DNA from: Chloroflexota bacterium
GTDB taxonomy: Bacteria; Chloroflexota; Anaerolineae; Anaerolineales; Villigracilaceae
Assembly: GCA_016191895.1 (NCBI GenBank)
Contig: JACPVD010000204.1
Coordinates: 1 to 10,699 of the forward strand
Reading direction: 5' to 3'
Length of the DNA: 10,699 bases
In this document: positions 1 to 7,227 of the stretch, in pieces
How positions within the stretch are numbered: the first letter of the stretch is position 1
Layout: the number at the start of each line of letters is the position of its first letter
Translations under genes and position numbers: made by a program
Notes under the pieces: generated by a model
The model's input: the letters and a program-made list of their open reading frames with translations, nothing else
Databases searched by the model: none
Told to the model about the DNA's origin: nothing

Positions 1-890
1 ATTCCCAATTCCGCGTTGATGATAGCCGCCCTGTCGAAATATTCGAGTGATTGCTCGAAAAGTTGGGCTTGAATTTCCTTGTTGGGGCTATCGAACGCGA
101 GGCGGCGGTAATTGGCCCCGGCGCGAACGTGCAGGAACGTGAGGTTGGGGGCGATGAGGATCGCCCGGTCATAGGCTTCGATGGCAAGCGCGTACTCGCC
201 AAACGACTCGAGCACATACGCATGGACGCGATGCACATCCATCAGGGATGAATCCTGCGCCAGCGCCTGTTCGATGACCTGTTGCGCCTGAGTCCATTTC
301 TGTTGGTCGACGAGAATCTCGGCATAAAAAGCCATGGCGCGGACGTTGGTATTATCCAATTGCAGGGCGCGGACGGCGGCGCCATCGGCCTTGGTGAGCA
401 GTTTTTGCACTTCCCTTTCGTCGCCAAGGAGGAGGATGTTGGCGTTCCAGTCCAGCACAAAGGAATATACCGATTGCACATAACTGTCATCGGGCGCAAG
501 CGCAACCGCTTTCTCGGCAGATTCAAGGGCTTCGACAAGACGAATCTTTGTATCCGAGTCGCTGACGAGCATGGCCGATGAATAGGTTTGAATGCGGGCG
601 AGGTCGGCCAGGATTTTGGCGTTGGTCGGGTCCACATTCGACGCTTCCTTGTACGCTGTGATGGCGGCTTCGAGTTCGCCTGCCGTAAATTGAGCCTCGC
701 CTTCGAGCGCATAGGAAGAGGCAAGGCGCGTGGGCGTGGGCGTGGGTTCAAATAACGGCTTGATCTCGCCGCTTCGCACCGAGCGAATCAGCCATATCCC
801 TCCTAGAATCAGGATGACCCAGAAGAACAGGCGATAGACATTGACTTCTTTTCGTTGTCGGAAGATGTCGCGCTTTTTGTAAATGTTCAT
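1..890 (-). CDS. Membrane-anchored TPR protein, partial (3' end outside window)
   Basis: The frame is open from ATG at 890 to the left edge (296 codons), so the C-terminus is missing. Residues about 18-34 form one membrane segment (YRLFFWVILILGGIWLI) after a basic N-terminus. A PTPTPT linker follows, and the remainder is helical TPR-like repeats with recurring A-x-x-A-Y/F-x-x-A and D/P-x-N spacing, for example ELEAAITAYKEASNVDPTNA and FEQSLEYFDRAAIIN. This predicts an N-in anchor with TPRs outside the membrane, a protein-protein scaffold with no visible catalytic motif. The start lies inside the stop of the upstream TPR gene (ATGA, 4-base overlap) and has no Shine-Dalgarno, so translational coupling is likely. 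It resembles its neighbour in anchor, linker and repeats and is probably a duplicate. The binding partner is unknown. Confidence 0.85.
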   Translation of the reverse strand, partial: MNIYKKRDIFRQRKEVNVYRLFFWVILILGGIWLIRSVRSGEIKPLFEPTPTPTRLASSYALEGEAQFTAGELEAAITAYKEASNVDPTNAKILADLARIQTYSSAMLVSDSDTKIRLVEALESAEKAVALAPDDSYVQSVYSFVLDWNANILLLGDEREVQKLLTKADGAAVRALQLDNTNVRAMAFYAEILVDQQKWTQAQQVIEQALAQDSSLMDVHRVHAYVLESFGEYALAIEAYDRAILIAPNLTFLHVRAGANYRRLAFDSPNKEIQAQLFEQSLEYFDRAAIINAELG

Positions 891-2137
891 GGCGTGGGGG
901 TGGAAGATTCCGTTGGAACAGGAGCAGTTGCGGTCGCAGTCGGAAGCGGGATGGGCGCCTGCTCCAGGTTCAATTCACAGCGGCTGATGATCGCGTTCGC
1001 GTTTTCCACGGCAAGTTCGTTGGCGGGGATGCGTTCGAGGATCATCCGCGCAATATCCAGCGCGGGACTGCATTTATTTGTTTTTGCAAGCGCAAGACCG
1101 TACATGTAATAGTATTCGGCCACGCGGATGTTATCGGGCGTGAGTGGGATGGTTTCGATCTGTTCGCCTTCGTCGGTGAATCCGCCGTTGACCATATAAC
1201 CGAATTCCACGATGGATTCTGTCCAATACGAATTTTGATAATACATCGAGCCGAGATTCCCGCGCAGGTTTGGGTCGCTGGGATCGTTCGTGACGGCCTG
1301 TTCCGCGTATTGCATGGCTTTACCGAATTCGCCGCGTGTGGCGTACGTGCGCGAGATCAGGTAATCGGGCATGGGGTCTTCGGGGTTGAGCGCGTCGGCG
1401 TTGGAAAAGGCAGTGATGGCGTCTTCATAACTTCCGAGGGCGCGATAGTTGCGACCTTGCGAAAGATACAGGTCGGCGATCTTGGGATTCATGTCGATGG
1501 CGAGTTGGTATTCGCGAATGGCTTCCTCGTAGTTGCCTGTGGCTTCGAGGATGTACCCGCGCGCGCGATGGGTTTCGAGCGCGTTCGGCGCAAGGGCGAC
1601 CGCCACCTTCGATTCTTCGATGGCCTTGTCGATCACGTCGAACGATCCCGAATCGACCAGGATTTCGACGTAATAGGCGTGGGCGTAGGCGTTGTTGGGG
1701 TCGAGCGTCAGCGCGCGTTCGATGCTGTTGCCCGCTTCGATGTAATTGCCCTGCGCCCCCATGGCCCAGCCAAGAACGGCGTGCGCCATGGAATTGTCGT
1801 TGTTGAGCAAAATGGCGCTTTCGGCGCTCACCTGCGCCTCTTCATACTGCCCGGCGAAGACTTGTGTTTGCGCGAGTTCCACGTATACAGATGGGTCGTT
1901 GGGATTCGAGAGGATCGCCTGCTGATACGATGCAATGGCCGGAATCAATTTGCCCTGCTGAAAATATTCCCGTGCCTCGGTGACGAACGACTCCGGCGCG
2001 CGGGTTGGGGTGGGCGTGGGCACGAACGGTGAAGGCTGCGTGGCGATAACGTATCGATTTACATACGAGCCGCCCAAAACCAGCAGGCAAAGCAAAATAA
2101 TGCGAAACCAGTTCGGGCGGGTTCGCCGGCGGTTCAT
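887..2137 (-). CDS. Membrane-anchored TPR repeat protein
   Basis: A 416-residue protein read from ATG at 2137. A basic N-terminus (MNRRRTRPNW) leads into a membrane segment at about residues 11-31, then a PTPTPTR linker, then many TPR units from about residue 50 to 370 (for example YEEAIREYQLAIDMNP and YEDAITAFSNADALNP). The C-terminus is Pro/Thr/Ser-rich and ends STPTP. It is presumably a scaffold tethered to the outer face of the membrane; no enzymatic motif is seen. The frame extends to an ATG at 2164. I chose 2137 because a promoter at 2171-2200 would start the RNA near 2164 and an AAGGAAG lies about 11 bases before 2137. It is first in an operon with the overlapping TPR gene downstream. 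What it scaffolds cannot be read from the window. Confidence 0.9.
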   Translation of the reverse strand: MNRRRTRPNWFRIILLCLLVLGGSYVNRYVIATQPSPFVPTPTPTRAPESFVTEAREYFQQGKLIPAIASYQQAILSNPNDPSVYVELAQTQVFAGQYEEAQVSAESAILLNNDNSMAHAVLGWAMGAQGNYIEAGNSIERALTLDPNNAYAHAYYVEILVDSGSFDVIDKAIEESKVAVALAPNALETHRARGYILEATGNYEEAIREYQLAIDMNPKIADLYLSQGRNYRALGSYEDAITAFSNADALNPEDPMPDYLISRTYATRGEFGKAMQYAEQAVTNDPSDPNLRGNLGSMYYQNSYWTESIVEFGYMVNGGFTDEGEQIETIPLTPDNIRVAEYYYMYGLALAKTNKCSPALDIARMILERIPANELAVENANAIISRCELNLEQAPIPLPTATATAPVPTESSTPTP

Positions 2138-2170
2138 ACTCCATTTACTTCCTTTTAGATACATGCAGTC

Positions 2171-2200
2171 ATATTACCATTTTCGTCAAATCACAGTCAA
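2171..2200 (-). promoter_or_regulatory. Sigma70-like promoter for the TPR operon
   Basis: Read on the minus strand, TTGACT (2195-2200) is followed after 18 bases by TAATAT (2171-2176). Transcription would begin near 2164, giving a leader of about 27 bases that includes AAGGAAG before the ATG at 2137. The -35 is near consensus and the -10 matches four of six. Confidence 0.55.
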
Positions 2201-2245
2201 GCGGGGGCATCGGCATTTTCTCATTTGCCTCTAACTTAATGGCTA

Positions 2246-2274
2246 CTGACGAAAGGGAAATTTTGATGTATCAT
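2246..2274 (+). promoter_or_regulatory. Putative promoter of the five-gene operon
   Basis: CTGACG (2246-2251) and TATCAT (2269-2274) are separated by 17 bases and sit just upstream of the ATG at 2282. Start of transcription would fall within a base or two of that ATG, and no Shine-Dalgarno is visible before it. If real, the first gene is translated from a leaderless message. Both boxes deviate from consensus. Confidence 0.4.
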
Positions 2275-2281
2275 AACGGCC

Positions 2282-2800
2282 ATGCAGAAACGATATTCCA
2301 TGATTGGCGGCGCGATTGCCGCGCTTCTCCTTGCGGCTTTTTTTGTTATCCGGGGTTTCCTGGGGAAATCAACCGAATTTCAAAGTCAAAACGTTGCCAG
2401 GATCGCCTTGTGCGACGATAGCGACGAAGACTTGTGTGTTATCTCCTTCGGCAAAAACGGCGCCGACGGCATGGTGATCGCCTTCCAACTGCCCCGGGCC
2501 GATTACCCGGCCTTTCAGGCGATTGCGACCAACAAAGGCGTGGAAAACATCTACCCATGCGAGGCCGTGGCATCGGCCCCCATGATCGTCTATTGCACCG
2601 GGGCCGCCACCCCGCTGGGTGAATCGCTTGCGATCGAAATCCGTGCCATCGAAGGCAATATTCTGATTGCGCGAGGCGATTTCACATTGATGGCGCTGAT
2701 GGTCGCATCCTCGTCTTCCTCTTTCAATGCTGTTATCGCGGCGGATGAAAAAATCATAGCGCCCACCCCAACGCCCGGCGCAGGCTACCCCAACCCGTAG
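2282..2800 (+). CDS. Small membrane-anchored hypothetical protein with four cysteines
   Basis: A 172-residue protein of no family I recognise. Residues about 8-27 form a membrane anchor or uncleaved signal (MIGGAIAALLLAAFFVIRGF). The rest is a small soluble, probably extracytoplasmic, domain of about 130 residues with Cys44, Cys52, Cys93 and Cys105, which could make two disulfides. A serine run (VASSSSSF) and a PTPTPGAGYPNP tail end it. It opens the operon and is followed after only 9 bases by the GT-C-like gene, which suggests a joint envelope role, but no function can be assigned. The ATG at 2282 lacks a Shine-Dalgarno and fits a leaderless start. Confidence 0.8.
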   Translation: MQKRYSMIGGAIAALLLAAFFVIRGFLGKSTEFQSQNVARIALCDDSDEDLCVISFGKNGADGMVIAFQLPRADYPAFQAIATNKGVENIYPCEAVASAPMIVYCTGAATPLGESLAIEIRAIEGNILIARGDFTLMALMVASSSSSFNAVIAADEKIIAPTPTPGAGYPNP

Positions 2801-2809
2801 CGCCCGTTC

Positions 2810-4492
2810 GTGAATAACGACCTGTTCGCCAACAGTTTGTATGTGATCAGGCAGAATTGGGGGCTTGTCCTTTTCCTGCTGGCCTTTATATTCTGGGGGA
2901 CATTGCTGGTCTTTGCCTTCCTAAAAAAAACAGCCCCTCGACAATTCTCCGATTCTGAATTGATCGCGCTGGCCCTGGGCGGCTGGCCCCTGCCAGCGCT
3001 GTTGGTTTCTCTCCTCATAATTTTCCTCCGTATCGTTCTTCCTTACACGCCCGCCTTAATCCTTGCGCTGGCGGTTGCGCTTGCAGGCGCGGGCTGGGCA
3101 ATTCGCGTTGTATGGAGAAAAATCACCTTTGCCTTTCTCCCTCCCGTTCTGTTTTTTTTAGTTTTCGTTTTTCTGCGCCTCGGCTTTGCCGCTGAAACCA
3201 TCCTGCCCTCCTATTTCGACTCCGCTGAACATTACCGCATCATCCAGGTTATTCTCGATTCCCAGCGCGGAATAAACTTCGCATGGCCTACCAACGCCTA
3301 TTACCATCTTGGCTATCATTTCATTATTGCCGCCATTAACTTAATCACCCGCGCCGCCGTCGGCCAGACGATGTTGTTATTCGGGCAGATTGTATTGGCG
3401 GCGATTCCCATGCCTTTATGGTTTTTGATTCATCGCGCAACCGAATCAAAGACCGCCGCCATCTTCGGCGTGATCCTTGCCGCGTTTGGCTGGTTCATGC
3501 CGGCGCACGCGGTCAACTGGGGGAAGTACCCCGCGTTATTGAGTCTGCTTTTGATTCAATTCACGCTGGGAGTGCTGGCATTGAAACATCGCGGGCTGTT
3601 GGTTTTGTCTGCCATCGTTTCGATTTTCATTCATACGCGCGCCGCGATTCTGTTTGGCGCTTGCGGCGCGGCATGGATCGCCTCCGACTTGTGGATGCGC
3701 CAGCCATCCATGCGGCGCGTCATGCTCGCGGCGTTGACGCTGGCAATGCTCGCGACGCTGACCCTGTATATCGGAGGGAACCCGATTCTCGATCCGATTT
3801 TGAAGCCGTATTGGATATGGATCACGCTTCTCACTGGACTGCTGGCTGGTTCCGTTTCCCCATCCTTTCCGCGGCTGACGTTTTTTCCCGTCGCCGTAAT
3901 GCTCTTTATGTTGATCGGGTTGTTCATCCCCGCCACCTCCAACCTGACCCTGCTCGACAGGCCGCTTGTGGAGATAACGTTGTTTTTGCCGCTGGCCTTC
4001 CTCGGCGGACTCGGCGCGACCCGCCTTCCAAAGTTTGCAGTGATCGCGCTTGCGGTTGTGATCGTCGCCCACGCCGCGCTAACCTATGATTTTTCGCCGT
4101 CCGATTGTTGTCAACTGGTAACCCGCGACGACGCCACCGCGCTGGATTGGATGGGCAGGCATTTGCCCGCCGATGCGCGGGTTGGAATTTCAAGCGCCAA
4201 TTTAAATTTCGATGCCTATGGCCGCCCCATGCTTGCCGCCGGCGTGGACGCCGGAATCTGGGTCGCACCGCTCACCGGCCGCCTGTCGGTTCCCCTGCCA
4301 GATTCCGCAGACTTTACTTCACAACCCACACGCGATTTGCTTTGCGGTCAGCAAGTGACGTATATTTATATCGGCTCGAAGGCCCAAAGTTTCGACCCCA
4401 ATGTTTTTGAGACCATCCAAACATGGTATGACGTGATCTTTTCCCTGCCGAACGCGAAGATTATCCAGGTGATCAATTGCAATGTCCAATAA
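2810..4492 (+). CDS. Polytopic membrane protein, GT-C glycosyltransferase-like
   Basis: A 560-residue protein beginning with GTG at 2810; no strong Shine-Dalgarno is present. About a dozen hydrophobic segments fill residues 10-430, followed by a soluble domain of about 130 residues (440-560). After the third or fourth segment comes YFDSAEHYRI (Asp137, Glu140, His141) and then NAYYHLGYHF (residues 162-171). An acidic/His motif in the first large outer loop followed by an aromatic/His loop is the usual layout of GT-C glycosyltransferases, which use lipid-linked sugar donors on the outer face. The C-terminal stretch (ALDWMGRHLPADARV, then VTYIYIGSKA) resembles the tail domain of many such proteins. 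Donor and acceptor are unknown. It overlaps the permease gene by 11 bases. The GT-C assignment is by topology and motif, not by a recognised close homologue. Confidence 0.7.
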   Translation: MNNDLFANSLYVIRQNWGLVLFLLAFIFWGTLLVFAFLKKTAPRQFSDSELIALALGGWPLPALLVSLLIIFLRIVLPYTPALILALAVALAGAGWAIRVVWRKITFAFLPPVLFFLVFVFLRLGFAAETILPSYFDSAEHYRIIQVILDSQRGINFAWPTNAYYHLGYHFIIAAINLITRAAVGQTMLLFGQIVLAAIPMPLWFLIHRATESKTAAIFGVILAAFGWFMPAHAVNWGKYPALLSLLLIQFTLGVLALKHRGLLVLSAIVSIFIHTRAAILFGACGAAWIASDLWMRQPSMRRVMLAALTLAMLATLTLYIGGNPILDPILKPYWIWITLLTGLLAGSVSPSFPRLTFFPVAVMLFMLIGLFIPATSNLTLLDRPLVEITLFLPLAFLGGLGATRLPKFAVIALAVVIVAHAALTYDFSPSDCCQLVTRDDATALDWMGRHLPADARVGISSANLNFDAYGRPMLAAGVDAGIWVAPLTGRLSVPLPDSADFTSQPTRDLLCGQQVTYIYIGSKAQSFDPNVFETIQTWYDVIFSLPNAKIIQVINCNVQ

Positions 4493-6209
4493 AACGTTGA
4501 ACCACACAGACACAGAGACGCTGAGGGGTGAAACGCTTCGTGGTTACGTGTTTCCGCGGTTTCTCCGTTTCTTAATCTGGCTTCCCGTTCTGCTCTTTCT
4601 CCTTTCCTTTTTCTTTTACCCCCTCTCCAAAATCCTCGCCCTCACCTTCGACCCCGCCACTCTCTTAAATCCAAACAACTTACGCAACACGCAACACGTA
4701 GTAGGTTTCACCTTTTACCAGGCGGCCCTCTCCACACTGCTCACCTTCGCCCTCGGAATCCCATCCGCTGTGTTCTTCGCAAAATTTGATTTCCCCGGCA
4801 AGCCCCTCCTCCGCGCCCTCACCGCCGTCCCTTTCATGTTACCGACAGTAGTCGTTGCGTCAAGTTTCAACGCCCTGTTTGGCAATCACGGCCTTCTTTC
4901 ATCCCTAATCCCTAACCCCTCATCCCTACTTCCTACTTTCATCCTTCATCCATCGCCCTTCATCCTTATTCTTATCGCCCACGTTTTCTACAATGCCACC
5001 ATCGTCATCCGCGTCGTCGGCAATGCGCTCTCGCGACTCGACCCCAAACTCGAAGCCGCCGCCCGCACCCTCGGCGCAGACTCGTTCCGTGTTTGGAAAA
5101 ACGTCACCCTGCCCCTGCTTCGCCCATCCCTGCTTGCCGCCGCGTTGCTTGTCTTTCTGTTCGACTTCACAAGTTTCGGCGTTATCCTTTTGCTTGGCGG
5201 CTCGTCCTTCGCCACCCTCGAAGTGGAAATCTACATCCGCGCCCTCAAACTCCCGAACCTGTCTCTCGCCGCGATGCTTTCTGTCGTTCAATTGATATTC
5301 ACGCTCATCTTTTCGATTCTCTACACACGTATCATTAAGCAAACGACAACCCAAACCGCCCCGCGCTTTTCGATTGCCCGTCGGCCAAAGACGTTGCGCG
5401 AAAAAATCTTTGTTTCCACCGTTTACTGTTTACTGTTCATTTTCTTTTTACTGCCCCTGCTCTCCCTCCCCATCCGCTCATTCACCCGCCTCGAAGCCGA
5501 CCGCGGCCAACGCGGCGAAGTCCAATATGGATTCACCACCGACTACTACGAGGAACTCTTTATTAACCGCCGCGGCTCCTTGTTTTACGTTCCACCGATT
5601 CGAGCCGCGTTCAATTCGCTTGGATACGCCGTCATCACCGTGGTTCTCTCGCTTGCGCTTGGCTATCCCACTGCGTATGCGCTTGCCAAACCGACGCGCC
5701 TCGAAAAATTTTTAGACCCGCTCATCATGCTCCCGCTTGGCGCATCGGCGGTGATGCTGGGGCTGGGATTCATCCTCTCGTTTGGGCGCGCTCTTGCTTC
5801 GCCGTTTTTCGTTCCCATCGCGCATACGCTGGTTGCGCTTCCGTTTGTAATTCGCACTTTGCAACCCGCGCTTGCGTCCATTCCCGAACGATTGCGTCAG
5901 GCCGCATCCACTTTGGGCGCGTCGCCTTTTCGCGTCTGGCAAACCGTTGACCTTCCGATTCTTTCCCGCGCAACCCTCAGCGCCGCCACGTTCGCGTTCA
6001 CTGTATCGCTGGGTGAATTCGGCGCAACACTTTTGCTTACCCGTCCCGAGTATCCAACTATTCCCATTGCCATTCAGCGTTTTCTTTCCCAGCCCGGCGG
6101 ATTAAACTTCGGCCAGGCGATGGCGATGGCGACCCTGCTCATGATTCTCACCACGCTTTCGATTCTCGCCATCGAAAAACTACGCCTGAATCAGGATGGA
6201 GAATTTTAG
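4482..6209 (+). CDS. ABC transporter permease, two fused domains (ThiP/FbpB type)
   Basis: A 575-residue inner-membrane permease with two homologous halves, each a binding-protein-dependent transport domain. The coupling (EAA) loops are visible twice: EAAARTLGADSFRVWKNVTL at about residues 191-210 and QAASTLGASPFRVWQTVDLP from about 473. The second half has the SLGEFGAT motif typical of iron(III) and thiamine permeases. It pairs with the ATPase one base downstream. ATG at 4482 lies inside the end of the preceding gene, with AGGTGA nine bases upstream, so translation is likely coupled. The first 30 or so residues (NHTDTETLRGETLRGYVF) and loops at about 68-74, 141-165 and 314-320 are encoded by short repeat tracts and look like acquired filler. 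Substrate is undetermined because no binding protein is nearby. Confidence 0.92.
   Translation: MSNKTLNHTDTETLRGETLRGYVFPRFLRFLIWLPVLLFLLSFFFYPLSKILALTFDPATLLNPNNLRNTQHVVGFTFYQAALSTLLTFALGIPSAVFFAKFDFPGKPLLRALTAVPFMLPTVVVASSFNALFGNHGLLSSLIPNPSSLLPTFILHPSPFILILIAHVFYNATIVIRVVGNALSRLDPKLEAAARTLGADSFRVWKNVTLPLLRPSLLAAALLVFLFDFTSFGVILLLGGSSFATLEVEIYIRALKLPNLSLAAMLSVVQLIFTLIFSILYTRIIKQTTTQTAPRFSIARRPKTLREKIFVSTVYCLLFIFFLLPLLSLPIRSFTRLEADRGQRGEVQYGFTTDYYEELFINRRGSLFYVPPIRAAFNSLGYAVITVVLSLALGYPTAYALAKPTRLEKFLDPLIMLPLGASAVMLGLGFILSFGRALASPFFVPIAHTLVALPFVIRTLQPALASIPERLRQAASTLGASPFRVWQTVDLPILSRATLSAATFAFTVSLGEFGATLLLTRPEYPTIPIAIQRFLSQPGGLNFGQAMAMATLLMILTTLSILAIEKLRLNQDGEF
4497..4525 (+). repeat. Repeat-like CACAGA-rich tract read as the permease N-terminus
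   Basis: An ACACAG hexamer occurs twice in a row inside a CACAGA-rich run. It resembles a dispersed repeat (accacagagacacagag-type) that I recall from many environmental bacterial genomes. It codes for NHTDTETLR, unlike a permease N-terminus, which normally begins close to the first membrane helix (here residue 29 on). The dispersed-repeat identity is from memory. Confidence 0.45.
4682..4702 (+). repeat. Heptanucleotide tandem repeat (ACGCAAC x2 plus a partial)
   Basis: ACGCAAC at 4682-4688 and 4689-4695 is followed by the degenerate ACGTAGT. It lies in frame in the permease and codes for RNTQHVV in the loop between membrane helices 1 and 2. Confidence 0.6.
4902..4978 (+). repeat. Degenerate heptanucleotide repeat array inside the permease
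   Basis: Reading in sevens from 4902 gives TCCCTAA, TCCCTAA, CCCCTCA, TCCCTAC, TTCCTAC, TTTCATC, CTTCATC, CATCGCC, CTTCATC, CTTATTC, TTATCGC. Eleven units of seven bases decay gradually from left to right. The array stays open and codes for a Pro/Ser/Leu-rich stretch at about residues 141-165, between the GNHGLLS loop and the next helix. The pattern resembles short tandemly repeated heptamers known from cyanobacteria. Confidence 0.65.
5422..5442 (+). repeat. Heptanucleotide tandem repeat (TTTACTG x2 plus a partial)
   Basis: TTTACTG occurs at 5422-5428 and 5429-5435, followed by TTCATTT. It is in frame, coding for VYCLLF at the start of the membrane segment that opens the second half of the permease. 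Confidence 0.5.
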
Positions 6210-6210
6210 A

Positions 6211-7227
6211 ATGCTCGAACTGCGCAACATCTTCAAAACCTACGAAAACAAACCGCTCCTGCGTGGCGTTTCATTCTCCGTTGCAAAGGGGGAGACCGTT
6301 TGTTTGCTTGGCGCATCGGGCAGTGGCAAGTCCACCCTTTTGCGGATGGTGGCAGGACTGGAGTTTCCTGAAAGCGGACTCGTCCTCTTCGACGGCCTTG
6401 ACCTCGCCCAGACTGCGCCTCATCTCCGCGACTTTGGGCTGGTGTTTCAAGACTATGGGCTTTTTCCTCACCTAAACATTTTCGACAACATCGCGTTCGG
6501 GCTGAAGATCCGAAACGTCCCTGCCTCTGAAATTCACCTGCGCGTAGCCGCTCTGTTGGGGCAGGTCAATTTGAATGGATTTGAAAAACGCAGCGTAAAC
6601 GATCTCTCCGGCGGCGAACAACAGCGCGTGGCATTGGCGCGCGCCCTCGCTCCGCAACCCCGCCTGCTCATGTTCGATGAACCCCTCGGCGCATTGGACA
6701 GGTCGCTCAAAGACGATTTATTGAATCAACTGCGCGATATTTTGCATAAGACAAAAATACCCGCCATCTACGTCACGCATGACGTGGACGAAGCCTTTGC
6801 CATCGCCGACCGCATCCTGCTTTTGCACGACGGCGAGATCATCCGCGACGACGCGCCCGAAGATGTGTGGGCGAATCCAAACTCCGTCCACGCGGCGCGA
6901 ATGCTGGGGGTGGGAAATGTCGTCGAAGGAGTTGTTGTATCGGCAAATAAAGTCAAAACTGATTTCGGAACCTTCGCACTGACCTGTAAACATAAACATA
7001 CAAAAAATGAAAACATTCCATTGCTTATCCAACAGCCCCCCTCCCCTTTCAGGAGAGGGGACGGGGGTGAGGTCGAGGAGGAGATTCAACTCAAAGTGGA
7101 AGACGTTCTCTTTAAGCGGGATCAGTTTCAGGTCAAGGCAGGAGGCGGGCTTGTCATCCACATGAAAGACGCGCCGCGAGTCGGTCAGATCATCTGCGTA
7201 AAGGTTCGGGTGGAGTGCCTTGCATGA
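6211..7227 (+). CDS. ABC transporter ATP-binding protein with TOBE-like C-terminus
   Basis: A 338-residue ATPase that energises the permease encoded one base upstream. Walker A is GASGSGKST (34-42), the Q-loop is FQDYGLFPH (Gln80), the signature is LSGGEQQR (132-139), Walker B is LLMFDE with catalytic Glu157, then a D-loop (GALD) and the H-loop His190 (YVTHD). Residues after about 235 form a beta-rich tail resembling the TOBE regulatory domain of FbpC/PotA/CysA-type ATPases. ThiQ usually lacks such a tail, which leans slightly toward ferric iron or another anion-type substrate over thiamine. The tail is interrupted at 276-290 by PPSPFRRGDGGEVEE, encoded by a GC-rich palindrome. An in-frame ATG at 6196 overlaps the permease; I prefer 6211, which begins with the family-typical MLELRNI and has GGATGGAG upstream. 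Confidence 0.93.
   Translation: MLELRNIFKTYENKPLLRGVSFSVAKGETVCLLGASGSGKSTLLRMVAGLEFPESGLVLFDGLDLAQTAPHLRDFGLVFQDYGLFPHLNIFDNIAFGLKIRNVPASEIHLRVAALLGQVNLNGFEKRSVNDLSGGEQQRVALARALAPQPRLLMFDEPLGALDRSLKDDLLNQLRDILHKTKIPAIYVTHDVDEAFAIADRILLLHDGEIIRDDAPEDVWANPNSVHAARMLGVGNVVEGVVVSANKVKTDFGTFALTCKHKHTKNENIPLLIQQPPSPFRRGDGGEVEEEIQLKVEDVLFKRDQFQVKAGGGLVIHMKDAPRVGQIICVKVRVECLA
7035..7074 (+). repeat. GC-rich palindromic element inserted in frame in the ATPase gene
   Basis: CCCTCCCCT (7039-7047) can pair with AGGGGACGGG (7056-7065) with one bulged C, around an 8-base loop. The strand is a C-run then a G-run, and reverse-read it spells LTPVPSPERGGG. I recall that peptide as the translation of a widespread dispersed palindrome. 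It falls in the TOBE-like domain between predicted strands and keeps the frame. Confidence 0.6.

Noticed and set aside
242..751. Minus-strand frame rich in Arg/Pro in the left region
   Set aside because: It overlaps the partial TPR gene in another frame; the TPR frame is continuous from 890 to the edge.
1235..2032. Long plus-strand open frame (265 codons) opposite the TPR gene
   Set aside because: It is antisense to a clear TPR protein, has no ribosome site and its translation has no domain-like pattern; it follows from the codon bias of the opposite strand.
3418..4089. Alternative plus-strand frame inside the GT-C-like gene
   Set aside because: It is Arg-rich and out of frame with the well-supported membrane protein.
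4902..4978. CRISPR-like array
   Set aside because: Units are heptamers without spacers, so it is a simple tandem repeat.
4482..7227. Naming the transporter as thiamine (thiPQ) or iron (fbpBC)
   Set aside because: The permease fits both, the ATPase has a TOBE-like tail, and no binding protein or riboswitch is present, so a gene symbol would be a guess.
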